Source of the DNA: Antedon mediterranea
Lineage: Eukaryota > Echinodermata > Crinoidea > Comatulida > Antedonidae
Length of the DNA: 60,000 nucleotides
Direction of reading: 5' to 3'
Assembly (NCBI RefSeq): GCF_964355755.1
Contig: NC_092673.1
Span: 4,657,001 to 4,717,000, forward strand
The translations under genes and the position numbers were made by a program. Positions 1 to 11,900 of the stretch are shown here, one piece after another. Under the pieces are notes generated by a model. The model had not been told where the DNA came from. It searched no databases and saw only the letters and a list, made by a program, of their open reading frames with translations. The number at the start of each line of letters is the position of its first letter. Positions within the stretch are counted from its first letter, which is position 1.

Positions 1-762
1 TCCGAGTAGTTCCGAGTATTTCCAAGTTTTTTCGAGTATTTCCGAGTAGTTCCGAGTAGTTCCGAATATTGACGAGTAGTTCCGAGTAGTTCCAAGAAGT
101 TTCGAATAGTTCCAAAAAGTTCTAAGAATTTCCGAGTAGTTCCGAGTAGTTCTGAGTAGTTCCGAGTAGTATCGAGTAGTTCCGAGAAATTCCGAGAAGT
201 TCTGAGAAGTTCCAAGTAGTTCCGAGAAGTTCCAAGTAGTTCCGAGTAGTTCCGTGAAGTTCCGATAAGTTCCGTGTATTTCCGAGTCTTTCCGAGTATT
301 TCCAAGTAGTTCCAAGTAGTTCCAAGTAGTTTTGAGTAGTTCCGAGTAGTATCGAGTAGTTCCGGGAAGTTCCGAGAAGTTCCGAGTAGTTCCGAGTTGT
401 TCCGAGAAGTTACGAGTAGTTACGAGTAGTTCCAAATTATAGTTCCAAATAGTTCCGAGTAATTCCGAGTAGTTCCGAGTAGTCCCGAATAGTTCCGAGA
501 AGTTCCGATTATTTCCGAGTAGTTCCGAATGTTTCCGAGTAGTTCTGAGAAGTTCTGAGTAGTTCTGAGAAGTTCCAAGTAGTTCCGAGTAGTTCCGAGA
601 AGTTCCGATAAGTTCCGTGTGTTTCCAAGTATTTCCGAGTATTTCTGAGTATTTCCGGGTAGTTCCGAGTATTTCCGAATATTGATGAGTAGTGTCGAAT
701 AGTTTCGAGAAGTTCCAAGAATTTCCGAGTAGTTACGAGTAGTTTCGAGTAGTTCCAAGTAT
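1..762. repeat. 10-bp minisatellite, left block (TTCCGAGTAG)n
   Basis: The block is a degenerate tandem array of a 10-bp unit, consensus TTCCGAGTAG, with common variants TTCCGAGAAG, TTCCGAGTAT and TTCCAAGTAG. It is already in progress at the window edge, so its true length is unknown. It ends near 760, where the sequence changes to the palindromic core of the neighbouring satellite. Long minus-strand open frames across it are a by-product: the reverse complement has no stop, and a 10-bp period reads as the same 10-residue peptide in all three frames. I do not call a gene here. Confidence 0.95.
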
Positions 763-3700
763 ATAAATAATCCCTGTACTATAGTACTGGGAAATTTTCG
801 ACCCTTTTATTTTAGACATAAAGGGTTACTATTGCATAATAAACATGCGCATTGACGAATAATGGGTTATTAAAGGGAAATTTTCGAAAAATGACCTATT
901 TTCGACCCTTTTATTTTTTGACATAAATGGTTACTATTGCATAATAAACATGCGCAGAGCCGACTAATGGGTTCTGCGCATGTTAATTGTGCTATAGTAA
1001 CCAGTTTTATCGAAAAAAAAGGTCGAAAAGGGGCCATTTTTTGAAAAATCCCTGTACTATAGTACAGGGAAATTTTCGAAAAATGGCCGATTTTCGACTC
1101 TTTTATTTTTTGACATAAATGGTTACTATTGCATAATAAACATGCGCAGAGACGAATAATAGGTTCTGCGCATGTCAATAGTGCTATAGTAACCAGTTTT
1201 AACATAAATGGTTACCTATGGCATAATAAACATGCGCAGAGTCGACTAATGGGTTATGCGCATGTTAATTGTGCTATAGTAGCCAGTTTTATCGAAAAAT
1301 AAAAAGGTCGAAAATTGGCCATTTTTTGAAGAAATTATCGAAAAATGGCTGATTTTCGACCCTTTTATTTGTTGACATAAATGGTTACTATTGCATAATA
1401 AACATGCGCAGAGACGAATAATAGGTTCTGCGCATGTCAATTGTGCTATAGTAACAAGTTTTGACATAAATGGTTACTATAGCATAATAAACATGCGCAG
1501 AGTCGACTAATGGGTTCTGCGCATGTTAATTGTGCTATAGTAACCAGTTTTATCGAAAAATAAAAAGGTCGAAAAATTGCCATTTCTTGAAAAAATCCAT
1601 GTACTATAGTACAGGGAAATTTTCGAAAAATGACCTATTTTCGACCCTTTTATTTTTTGACATAAATGGTTACTATTGCATAATCAACATGCGCAGAGAT
1701 GAATAATGGGTTTTGCGCATGTCAATTGTGCTATAGTAACCAGTTTTGACAAAAATGGTTACTATAGGATAATAAACATGCGCAGAGTCGACTAATGGGT
1801 TCTGCGCATGTTAATTGTGCTATAGTAACCAGTTTTATCGAAAAATAAAAAGGTCGAAAATTGACCATTTTATTCGAAAAAATCCCTATACTATAGTACA
1901 GGGAAATTTTCGAAAAATGGCCGATTTTCGACCCTTTCACTTTTTGACATAAAGGGTTACTATTGCAAAATAAACATGCGCAGAGACGAATAATGGGTTC
2001 TGCGCATGTCAATTGTGCTATAGTAACCAGTTTTGGCATAAATGGTTACTATAGCATAGTAAACATGCGCATAGTCGTCTAATGGGTTCTGCGCATGTTA
2101 ATTGTGCTATAGTAACCAGTTTTATCGAAAAATAAAAAGGTCGAAAATTGGCCATTTTTGGAAAAAATCCCTGTACTATAGTACAGGGAAATTTTCTAAA
2201 AATGGCCGATTTTCGACCCTTTTATTTTTTGACATAAATGGTTACTATAGCATAATAAACATGCGCAGAGACGAATAATGGGTTCTGCGCATGTCAATTG
2301 TGCTATAGTAACCAGTTTTGGCATAAATGGTTACTATAGCATAGTAAACATGCGCATAGTCGTCTAATGGGTTCTGCGCATGTTAATTGTGCTATAGTAA
2401 CCAGTTTTATCGAAAAATAAAAAGGTCGAAAATTGGCCATTTTTGGAAAAAATCCCTGTACTATAGTACAGGGAAATTTTCTAAAAATGGCCGATTTTCG
2501 ACCCTTTTATTTTTTGACATAAATGGTTACTATAGCATAATAAACATGCGCAGAGACGAATAATGGGTTTTGCGCATGTCAATTGTGCTATAGTAACCAG
2601 TTTTGACATAAATGGTTACTATAGGATAATAACATGCGCAGAGTCAACTAATGGGTTCTGCGCATGTTAATTGTGCTATAGTAACCAGTTTTATCGAAAA
2701 ATAAAAAGGTCGAAAATTGGCCATTTTTGGAAAAAATCCCTGTACTATAGTACAGGGAAATTTTCAAAAAATGGCCGATTTTCGACCCTTTTATTTTTTG
2801 ACATAAATTGTAACTATTGCATAATAAACATGCGCAGAGACGAATAATGGGTTTTGCGCATGTCAATTGTGCTATAGTAACCAGTTTTGACATAAATGGT
2901 TACTATAGCATAATAAACATGCGCAGAGTCGACTAATGGGTTCTGCGCATGTTAATTGTGCTATAGTAACCAGTTTTATCGACAAATAAAAAGGTCGAAA
3001 ATTGGCCATTTTCTGAAAAAATCCCTGTACTATAGTATAGGGAAATTTTCGAAAAATGGCTGATTTTCGACCCTTTTATTTTTTGACATAAATGGTTACT
3101 ATAGCATAATAAACATGCGCAGAGCCGACTAATGGGTTCTGCGCATGTTAATTGTGCTATAGTAACCAGGTTTATCGAAAAAAAAGGTCGAAAAGGGGCC
3201 ATTTTTTGAAAAGTCCCTGTACTATAGTACAGAGAAATTTTCGAAAAATGGCCGATTTTCGACTCTTTTATTTTTTGACATAAATGGTTACTATGGCATA
3301 ATAAACATGCGCAGAGACGAATAATAGGTTCTGCGCATGTCAATAGTGCTATAGTAACCAGTTTTAACATAAATGGTTACCTATAGCATAATAAACATGC
3401 GCAGAGTCGACTAATGGGTTATGCGCATGTTAATTGTGCTATAGTAGGGCCTAACCAGTTTTATCGAAAAATAAAAAGGTCGAAAATTGGCCATTTTTTG
3501 AAGAAATCCATGTACTATAGTACAGGGAAATTTTCGAAAAATGACCTATTTTCGACCCTTTTATTTTTGACATAAATGGTTACTATTGCATAATCAACAT
3601 GCGCAGAGATGAATAATGGGTTTTGCGCATGTCAATTGTGCTATAGTAACCAGTTTTATCGAAAAATAAAAAGGTCGAAAATTGACCATTTTATTCGAAA

Positions 3701-6700
3701 AAATCCTTATACTATAGTACAGGGAAATTTTCGAAAAATGGCCGATTTTCGACCCTTTTATTTTTTGACATAAAGGGTTACTATTGCAAAATAAACATGC
3801 GCAGAGACGAATAATGGGTTCTGCGCATGTCAATTGTGCTATAGTAACCAGTTTTGGCATAAATGGTTACTATAGCATAGTAAACATGCGCATAGTCGTC
3901 TAATGGGTTCTGCGCATGTTAATTGTGCTATAGTAACCAGTTTTATCGAAAAATAAAAAGGTCGAAAATTGGCCATTTTTGGAAAAAATCCCTGTACTAT
4001 AGTACAGGGAAATTTTCTAAAAATGGCCGATTTTCGACCCTTTTATTTTTTGACATAAATGGTTACTATAGCATAATAAACATGCGCAGAGACGAATAAT
4101 GGGTTTTGCGCATGTCAATTGTGCTATAGTAACCAGTTTTGACATAAATGGTTACTATAGGATAATAACATGCGCAGAGTCAACTAATGGGTTCTGCGCA
4201 TGTTAATTGTGCTATAGTAACCAGTTTTATCGAAAAATAAAAAGGTCGAAAATTGGCCATTTTTGGAAAAAATCCCTGTACTATAGTACAGGGAAATTTT
4301 CAAAAAATGGCCGATTTTCGACCCTTTTATTTTTTGACATAAATTGTTACTATTGCATAATAAACATGCGCAGAGACGAATAATGGGTTTTGCGCATGTC
4401 AATTGTGCTATAGTAACCAGTTTTGACATAAATGGTTACTATAGCATAATAAACATGCGCAGAGTCGACTAATGGGTTCTGCGCATGTTAATTGTGCTAT
4501 AGTAACCAGTTTTATCGACAAATAAAAAGGTCGAAAATTGGCCATTTTCTGAAAAAATCCCTGTACTATAGTATAGGGAAATTTTCGAAAAATGGCTGAT
4601 TTTCGACCCTTTTATTTTTTGACATAAATGGTTACTATAGCATAATAAACATGCGCAGAGCCGACTAATGGGTTCTGCGCATGTTAATTGTGCTATAGTA
4701 ACCAGGTTTATCGAAAAAAAAGGTCGAAAAGGGGCCATTTTTTGAAAAGTCCCTGTACTATAGTACAGAGAAATTTTCGAAAAATGGCCGATTTTCGACT
4801 CTTTTATTTTTTGACATAAATGGTTACTATTGCATAATAAACATGCGCAGAGACGAATAATAGGTTCTGCGCATGTCAATAGTGCTATAGTAACCAGTTT
4901 TAACATAAATGGTTACCTATAGCATAATAAACATGCGCAGAGTCGACTAATGGGTTATGCGCATGTTAATTGTGCTATAGTAGGGCCTAACCAGTTTTAT
5001 CGAAAAATAAAAAGGTCGAAAATTGGCCATTTTTTGAAGAAATCCATGTACTATAGTACAGGGAAATTTTCGAAAAATGACCTATTTTCGACCCTTTTAT
5101 TTTTGACATAAATGGTTACTATTGCATAATCAACATGCGCAGAGATGAATAATGGGTTTTGCGCATGTCAATTGTGCTATAGTAACCAGTTTTATCGAAA
5201 AATAAAAAGGTCGAAAATTGACCATTTTATTCGAAAAAATCCTTATACTATAGTACAGGGAAATTTTCGAAAAATGGCCGATTTTCGACCCTTTTATTTT
5301 TTGACATAAAGGGTTACTATTGCAAAATAAACATGCGCAGAGACGAATAATGGGTTCTGCGCATGTCAATTGTGCTATAGTAACCAGTTTTGGCATAAAT
5401 GGTTACTATAGCATAGTAAACATGCGCATAGTCGTCTAATGGGTTCTGCGCATGTTAATTGTGCTATAGTAACCAGTTTTATCGAAAAATAAAAAGGTCG
5501 AAAATTGGCCATTTTTTGAAAAAATCCCTGTACTATAGTACAGGGAAATTTTCTAAAAATGGCCGATTTTCGACCCTTTTATCTTTTGACATAAATGGTT
5601 ACTATAGCATAATAAACATGCGCAGAGACGAATAATGGGTTTTGCGCATGTCAATTGTGCTATAGTAACCAGTTTTGACATAAATGGTTACTATAGGATA
5701 ATAACATGCGCAGAGTCAACTAATGGGTTCTGCGCATGTTAATTGTGCTATAGTAACCAGTTTTATCGAAAAATAAAAAGGTCGAAAATTGGCCATTTAA
5801 AAAAAAAATCCCTATACTATAGTACTGTACAGGGAAATTTTCGAAAAATGGCCGATTTTCGACCCTTTTATTTTTTGACATAAATGGTTACTATTGCATA
5901 ATAAACATGCGCAGATACGAATAATGGGTTCTGCGCATGTCAATTGTGCTATAGTAACCAGTTTTGACATAAATGGTTACTATAGCATAGTAAACATGCG
6001 CAGAGTCGACTAATGGGTTCTGCGCATGTTAATTGTGCTATAGTAACCAGTTTTATCGAAAAATAAAAAGGTCGAAAAATTGCCATTTCTTGAAAAAATC
6101 CATGTACTATAGTACAGGGAAATTTTCGAAAAATGACCTATTTTCGACCCTTTTATTTTTTGACATAAATGGTTACTATTGCATAATCAACATGCGCAGA
6201 GATGAATAATGGGTTTTGCGCATGTCAATTGTGCTATAGTAACCAGTTTTATCGAAAAATAAAAAGGTCGAAAATTGACCATTTTATTCGAAAAAATCCC
6301 TATACTATAGTACAGGGAAATTTTCGAAAAATGGCCGATTTTCGACCCTTTTATTTTTTGACATAAAGGGTTACTATTGCAAAATAAACATGCGCAGAGA
6401 CGAATAATGGGTTCTGCGCATGTCAATTGTGCTATAGTAACCAGTTTTGGCATAAATGGTTACTATAGCATAGTAAACATGCGCATAGTCGTCTAATGGG
6501 TTCTGCGCATGTTAATTGTGCTATAGTAACCAGTTTTATCGAAAAATAAAAAGGTCGAAAATTGGCCATTTTTGGAAAAAATTATCGAAAAATGGCTGAT
6601 TTTCGACCCTTTTATTTGTTGACATAAATGGTTACTATTGCATAATAAACATGCGCAGAGACGAATAATGGGTTTTGCGCATGTCAATTGTGCTATAGTA

Positions 6701-7003
6701 ACAAGTTTTGACATAAATGGTTACTATAGCATAATAAACATGCGCAGAGTCGACTAATGGGTTCTGCGCATGTTAATTGTGCTATAGTAACCAGTTTTAT
6801 CGAAAATTGCCATTTTTTGAAAAAATCCCTGTACTATAGTACAGGGAAATTTTCGAAAAATGGCCGATTTTTTACCCTTTCATTTGTTGACATAAAGGGT
6901 TACTATTGCAGCATAGTAAACATGCGCATAGTCGACTAATGGGTTCTGCGCATATTAATTGTGCTATAGTAACCAGTTTTATCGAAAAAAAAAAGGTCGA
7001 AAA
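763..7003. repeat. Hairpin-rich complex satellite array (about 286-bp unit)
   Basis: This is a tandem array whose clearest units repeat every 282-286 bp (for example starts near 1514, 1799, 2085, 2371 and 2653), with shorter deleted units between them. Each unit holds two inverted repeats. The long hairpin is centred on the 20-bp perfect palindrome CCCTGTACTATAGTACAGGG, flanked by arms of about 45-50 bp containing GGTCGAAAATTGGCC and its near-complement. The short hairpin has arms of about 34 bp containing CTGCGCATG...CTATAGTAACCAG and its complement. Small minus-strand frames in the array (repeated peptides with LVTIAQLTCAEP) follow the repeat period and have no coding character. The arrangement suggests a satellite made from a foldback or MITE-like element. 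Confidence 0.93.
2270..5790. repeat. 1,536-bp higher-order repeat within the satellite
   Basis: Sequence at position p and at p+1536 matches almost exactly from about 2270 to about 4250. For example, frames at 2648, 2933 and 3594 recur at 4184, 4469 and 5130 with none or one residue changed. This gives about 2.3 copies of a multi-unit block, including a shared GGGCC insertion near 3447 and 4983. The near-identity shows recent amplification by unequal exchange or a similar process. Boundaries are approximate because they were read by eye. Confidence 0.85.
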
Positions 7004-7007
7004 TGGG

Positions 7008-8097
7008 TACCGAGTAGTTCCGAGTAGTTCTGAGTCGTTCCGAGTAGTTCCGAGAAGTTCCGAGTAGTTCCGAGTTGTTAAGAGTAGTTCCAAGTAGTTC
7101 CGAGTTGTTCCAAGTATTTCCGAGTAATTCTGAGAAGTTCCGAGTAGTTCCGGGAGTTCCGAGTAGTTCTGAGTAGTTCCGAGTAGTTTCGAAAAGTTCC
7201 GAGTAGTTCCGAGTAGATCCAAGTAGTTCCAAGAATTTTAGAGTAGTTTCGAGTAGTTCCAAAAAGTTCCGAGTAGTTCCAAGTAGTTCCGTATAGGTCC
7301 AAGTAGTTGCGAGTAGTTTCGAGTAGTTCCGAGTAGTATCGAGTAGTTCCAAGTAGTATCGAGTAGTTCCGAGAAGTTCCGAGTAGTTCCGAGTAGTTCC
7401 GAGTTGTTCCGAGTATTTCCGAGTATTTCCGAGTAGTTCCGAGTAGTTCCGAGTAGTTCCGAGAAATTCCGAGTAGTTCAGAGTAGTTCCGAATAGTATC
7501 GAGTAGTTCCGAGAAGTTCCGAGAAGTTCCGAAAAGTTCCGAGAAGTTCCGAGAAGTTCCGAGTAGTTCCGAGTAGTGGCGAGAAGTTCCGAGAAGTTTC
7601 GAGTAATTCCGAGTCGTTCCGAGTAGTTCCGATTTGTTCCGATTTGTTCCGAGTAGTTCCGAGTAGTTCCGAGTTGTTCCGAGTATTTCCGAGTAGTTCC
7701 GAGTACTTCCGAGTAGTTCCGAGAAGTTCCGAGAAGTTCCGAGTATTTCCGAGAAGTTTCGAGAAGTTTCGAGAAGTTTCGAGAAGTTCCGAGTAGTTCC
7801 GAGTAGTTCCAAGTAGTTCCGAGTAGTCCCGAGTAGTCCCGAGTATTTCCGAGTAGTTCCGAAAAGTTCCGAGAAGTTCCGAGAAGTTCCGAGTAGCTCC
7901 GAGTAGTTCCGAGTAGTTCCGAGTATTTCCGAGTAGTCCCGAGTACTTCCGAGTAGTTCCGAGTAGTTCCAAAAAGTTCCAAAAAGTTCCGAGTAGTAGT
8001 TCTGAGTAGTTTCGTGTAGTTCCGAGAAGTTCTGAGAAGTTCTGAGTTGTTCCGAGTAATTCCGAGTAGTTCCAAGTTTTTAAGAGTAGTTCCGAGT
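7008..8097. repeat. 10-bp minisatellite, right block (TTCCGAGTAG)n
   Basis: This is a second array of the 10-bp unit seen at the window start, about 109 units long, with the same variants. On its left it joins a truncated satellite arm (ending GGTCGAAAATGGG) and on its right it joins GTACAGGG plus the opposite arm, so it occupies the loop of the palindromic core. A 455-residue minus-strand open frame (6936-8303) covers it. That frame is a decapeptide repeat, present in all three minus frames, and is rejected as a gene. Confidence 0.95.
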
Positions 8098-8455
8098 AGT
8101 ACAGGGATTTTCTCGAAAAATGACCATATTTTGACCTTTTTATTTTTCATCATAAAGTGGTCCCATAATACTATAAGATGCTGATAGGGTACTATACGTG
8201 CACATTTTGCAATATTAGTGCATATTAATTGGATTTCAAAAAAGTCTAAACTTTTTTTTTGCAAAAAATCCCTGTACAGGGATTTTCTCGAAAATATGAC
8301 CAAAATTCGACCTTTTTATTTTTCGACATAATGTGGTCCCATAATACTATAAGATGCTGATAGGGTACTATACGTGCACATTTTGCAATATTAGTGCATA
8401 TGAATTGGATTTTAAAAATGTCGAAATTTGGGTGATTTTCTGACGTAGAATTATT
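8098..8455. repeat. Diverged satellite-related direct repeat, two copies of about 175 bp
   Basis: Two tandem copies begin at ACAGGGATTTTCTCGAAAA (about 8100 and 8276). Both contain the block GGTCCCATAATACTATAAGATG and then GCACATTTTGCAATATTAG. They share the ACAGGG..TTTTCTCGAAAA..GACC part of the hairpin satellite core but differ in the rest. They look like an older or different subfamily of the same repeat. Confidence 0.8.
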
Positions 8456-8917
8456 ATTAGGGCCCACACATCTCTCCATCTACTGTCTCTAGTAGTTATT
8501 TCGACTCGAAAAAAATACATGAAACTATAATTTTCAAAGGAAAGAAGAGTTTTGTTTTAAACGTAGAAAAGTTTTTATTCAGTAAAATGGAATACAGTAC
8601 TGTTTATATTTTTTCTGATTATGTTATATCATTTACATGTAATTACTTAATTACCCAGCATTAAACATTATTTTAAATATATATTTTAAAACATTTTAAT
8701 ACTTATTAAAAAATATTATATCACTATTGAAAGAAAAATAAGGAATGTTTACAATTTAGGTATATTATTTTAGCTAGAACAATGTCATCATTTTTGGCGA
8801 TATAAATTGGTATGGCCTAAAACCCACAAAACCATAAAATCCTACCATCTTTAAACTGTTTTCAAATTCTCACTGGTGTGATTCATTACTAGGAACATCT
8901 TAACAGTAGGTCTACAT
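8456..8917. other. AT-rich 3' flank / 3' UTR of the galactocerebrosidase gene
   Basis: No gene or strong repeat is seen. The segment lies directly downstream (minus-strand sense) of the GALC stop codon and probably holds its 3' UTR. Confidence 0.5.
8574..8579 (-). terminator. Candidate polyadenylation signal AATAAA for GALC
   Basis: AATAAA on the minus strand, about 340 nt past the GALC stop codon. It is the canonical hexamer, but other AT-rich hexamers lie nearby and no transcript evidence is available. Confidence 0.4.
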
Positions 8918-11900
8918 TTACGCTGTTGCAGTGATGTTAAAATTATCAAACATAGAGGGAGCAAATGTAAGTGTTCCTATTGCCAAAAATCCATTGACAG
9001 TATCTTCATAAAGCGAATGAGTGAAAATATCTCTACCATCAATGGAACCAGTAGCTTGTCTTTCCTACAACAAAAAACATAAAATGAGGAAGACGTTTTA
9101 GTGAAGCAAGCATGCACTAACCAAAGTATACGATGGTCCATGTAACAAATTTATTAAATACATAACATCATTGGAATATAAAGAACAAATCACATATCTA
9201 CACATAATCATAACATCGTATACTCTATCTCTAACAATTTATTCAATCTTCTATCGACTAAAGCCGAAGTATAGTCGTTATCTCTGGACCGTTCTATGGC
9301 CACCACCAGGTAGGCTTACTTCATTAAGGCTTCTATGAATGGATGTACTGGTTGGGAGCAGGAACGCTAGTAGACCAAACCCAGTACCGTTTTGATTACG
9401 ATCAATCGAGGAAATTACCTCATGATGAATTAGTTGGCTAAGTTATCAAATATAATCTCATCACAGTGGGTTCCAATAAAATATTGTTTCCACCATGAAA
9501 GCAGTGTTTTAGACATTTATTTATTTTATGGATGTTAGACTTAATGCCATTTTGTCTGTGATTTCCGATTTGTATGATGCAAATTTCAGACAATATTAAA
9601 AATGTTGCTCTTACCATCACAATTAAGCCTATATTGAACCATTTATTCTTTGCCACACCTACAGTTCCTTTAGTATAAACTTCTAATTTATCTAGATATA
9701 AAAATCATCTTCTTAATAAAGTAAAACACAATAGTGGTGTTCAAGAGATTCAGACAATAGACCATATTAAAGGAACGCATTTGAATCGAAAGAAGTGTCC
9801 TGTAGGTGTACCTCTGAATAAGGGTTTCTTTGTGTTAAAACATATACTGCCCTCATTTGTTTTATGAGTTTCCCATTAACAGGGGCGCCTCCTAAATAGA
9901 AGTGTCTACCAGAAGGGGGCTTATGTTAGTTACTATGAATGTACTACTGTACTGTACTGTACTGAGTGAGTGGCCGAGCGGTTAAGACAGTGGAACCGTA
10001 ATCACGTAGCCATAACATCGGCAGGGGTTCGAGGCTCACTCACTCCATGGTTCTGGTGGTAGAACGAGTCTTCTCGGATAAGGACTATAAACCGTAGGTC
10101 CAGTGTACACAACTTGCTCGTGTGCACTTTAAAGAACCTAGTACATCTTTCGAGATGAGTAGGGGGTTACCCCGGTGTATTAGTACATCACAGCCACTGA
10201 TCACCAACTGGGCCCTCTGGGAGATCAGTCTTTGACTGAAGAGGTTACCCAGTATAAAGATAAAACAAACAAACAAAACAAAACAAAATATTACATAAAG
10301 CAGTGTGTTACGTGTGACGAGAGTCAGGTGTCACATGTCGCATGCAAATGAATCAAGTCGCCGGTGGTCAAGTGGACGAATCAGAATGGAGCATGGTGGT
10401 GCGCGGTATTTTGGAAAGCTGTGCTGGGTGTGTGATACAAAGAAGGGAGTGACTCAGGAGACAGGGCCAGCTAAGGACGCTTGCGGTTAGAACTGTGCTT
10501 GAGACTGGAAGCAAGGCAGGACGATAAGAATAAGAAGGTTGTGATGTGTACAGATGGCCAGGCAAACCAACCACTCGGTATCATACGTATCTATAATTGT
10601 GTTGTTATGTATTTTGTGCTTCGTGAAAGGAAATAAATAGAGCTCGTGCTCTTTGCATAATACTCTGAGTGTCGACTATTGTCTGTTCCAAGCCTCGTTG
10701 TTGCTATTTATTTAGGTATTTCGGCCTAGGCCAAAAGTGGTCGTAACAGAAATTGGGGGCTCGTCCGGGAACACCGGAGTTATCGGACTCACTCGGGGTT
10801 TGGAACAAACAATCACTGCTACACTATTGTAATTTTTTTTAACCATTTGTTTATAATGGAGTTTGAGGCTGAAAAATACCTTGCAGAGTGTGTTTCCTGG
10901 GAAAAATTTAATACGTAAAAAAAGCCAGATTTGTTGGCGTTGGGAAGGTATTTTGATCTGCATTTAAAACAGTCTACGAGAAAACAAGTTGTTAAAAATA
11001 AATTAATTGAAACCCTTGTAAGAGAAGAATACTTAGAAGAATCATGTTTAAAGGAAGTGATTGTGGTTGAGGAAGTAGAGAGTGAAGCTGTAAAATTGAA
11101 AGAATTAGAGTTACAAATGGCTAAGATGGAAATTGATAAAGAGAGAATGATGATGGAAATGGAAATGGAGAGGGAAAAGCAAAAAGCAGATGTAGAGTTA
11201 GAGCTTGCGAAATTGCAGTACCAAATTGAAAGAGACATTATTGAGAGAGAGAGAGAAGGAAAAGTAAATGTTGCTAGTGCGCCTGATGCTTTCGATGCGT
11301 CTAAACACATTAGGCTTGTTCCAAAATTTCAGGAAACCGAAGTTGATAAATATTTTCAACACTTTGAAAAAATTGCGTACAGTATGAAGTGGCCGACAGA
11401 AAAGTGGACCCTTCTGTTACAGAGTGTTTTCATAGGGAAAGCACGTGAAATTTATTCGGCTCTACCCCTTCATGAATGTAGTGATTATGAAATAGTGAAG
11501 AAAGCAGTGCTCAGTGCTTACGAACTTGTGCCAGAAGCTTATCGACAAAGATTTAGAGATGCGAGGATACAGTGTGAACAAACGCATGTGGAGTTTGCCA
11601 GAGTTAAAGAGCAAATGTTTGATAGATGGGTTAGTTCTAAAGATGTAGAAGTGAATTATGATAATTTAAAGCAAATGATGTTAATAGAAGAATTTAAAAG
11701 GTGCATTCATGTTGATATTAAAATTCACCTTGATGAACGTAAAATTGATACATTGAAAGACGCAGCAGTATATGCCGATGACTATGCATTGACTCATAAA
11801 TTAAGTGCGATAAACATAAATAATCCTAACCATGAGGATAAACCACGTGATTACAAACGGGTATCTGATACTAAGAGACAGAGTCCGTTTAAGAGTAAGC

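Noticed and set aside
870-6714. Many 60-145-codon minus frames with LVTIAQLTCAEP repeats
   Set aside because: They follow the satellite period, lie in hairpin arms and recur with the 1,536-bp block. There is no coding signature.
763-8097. CRISPR-like array
   Set aside because: The repeats are contiguous satellites without unique spacers, in a eukaryotic genome.
6936-8303. 455-codon minus-strand frame with a repeated ELLGTTRNYS peptide
   Set aside because: It is the translation of a 10-bp minisatellite; all three minus frames give the same peptide, and it runs into satellite at both ends.
9964-10045. A functional tRNA-Ser/Leu gene
   Set aside because: The tRNA-like part is followed by a SINE body and an A-rich tail, so it is a SINE head.
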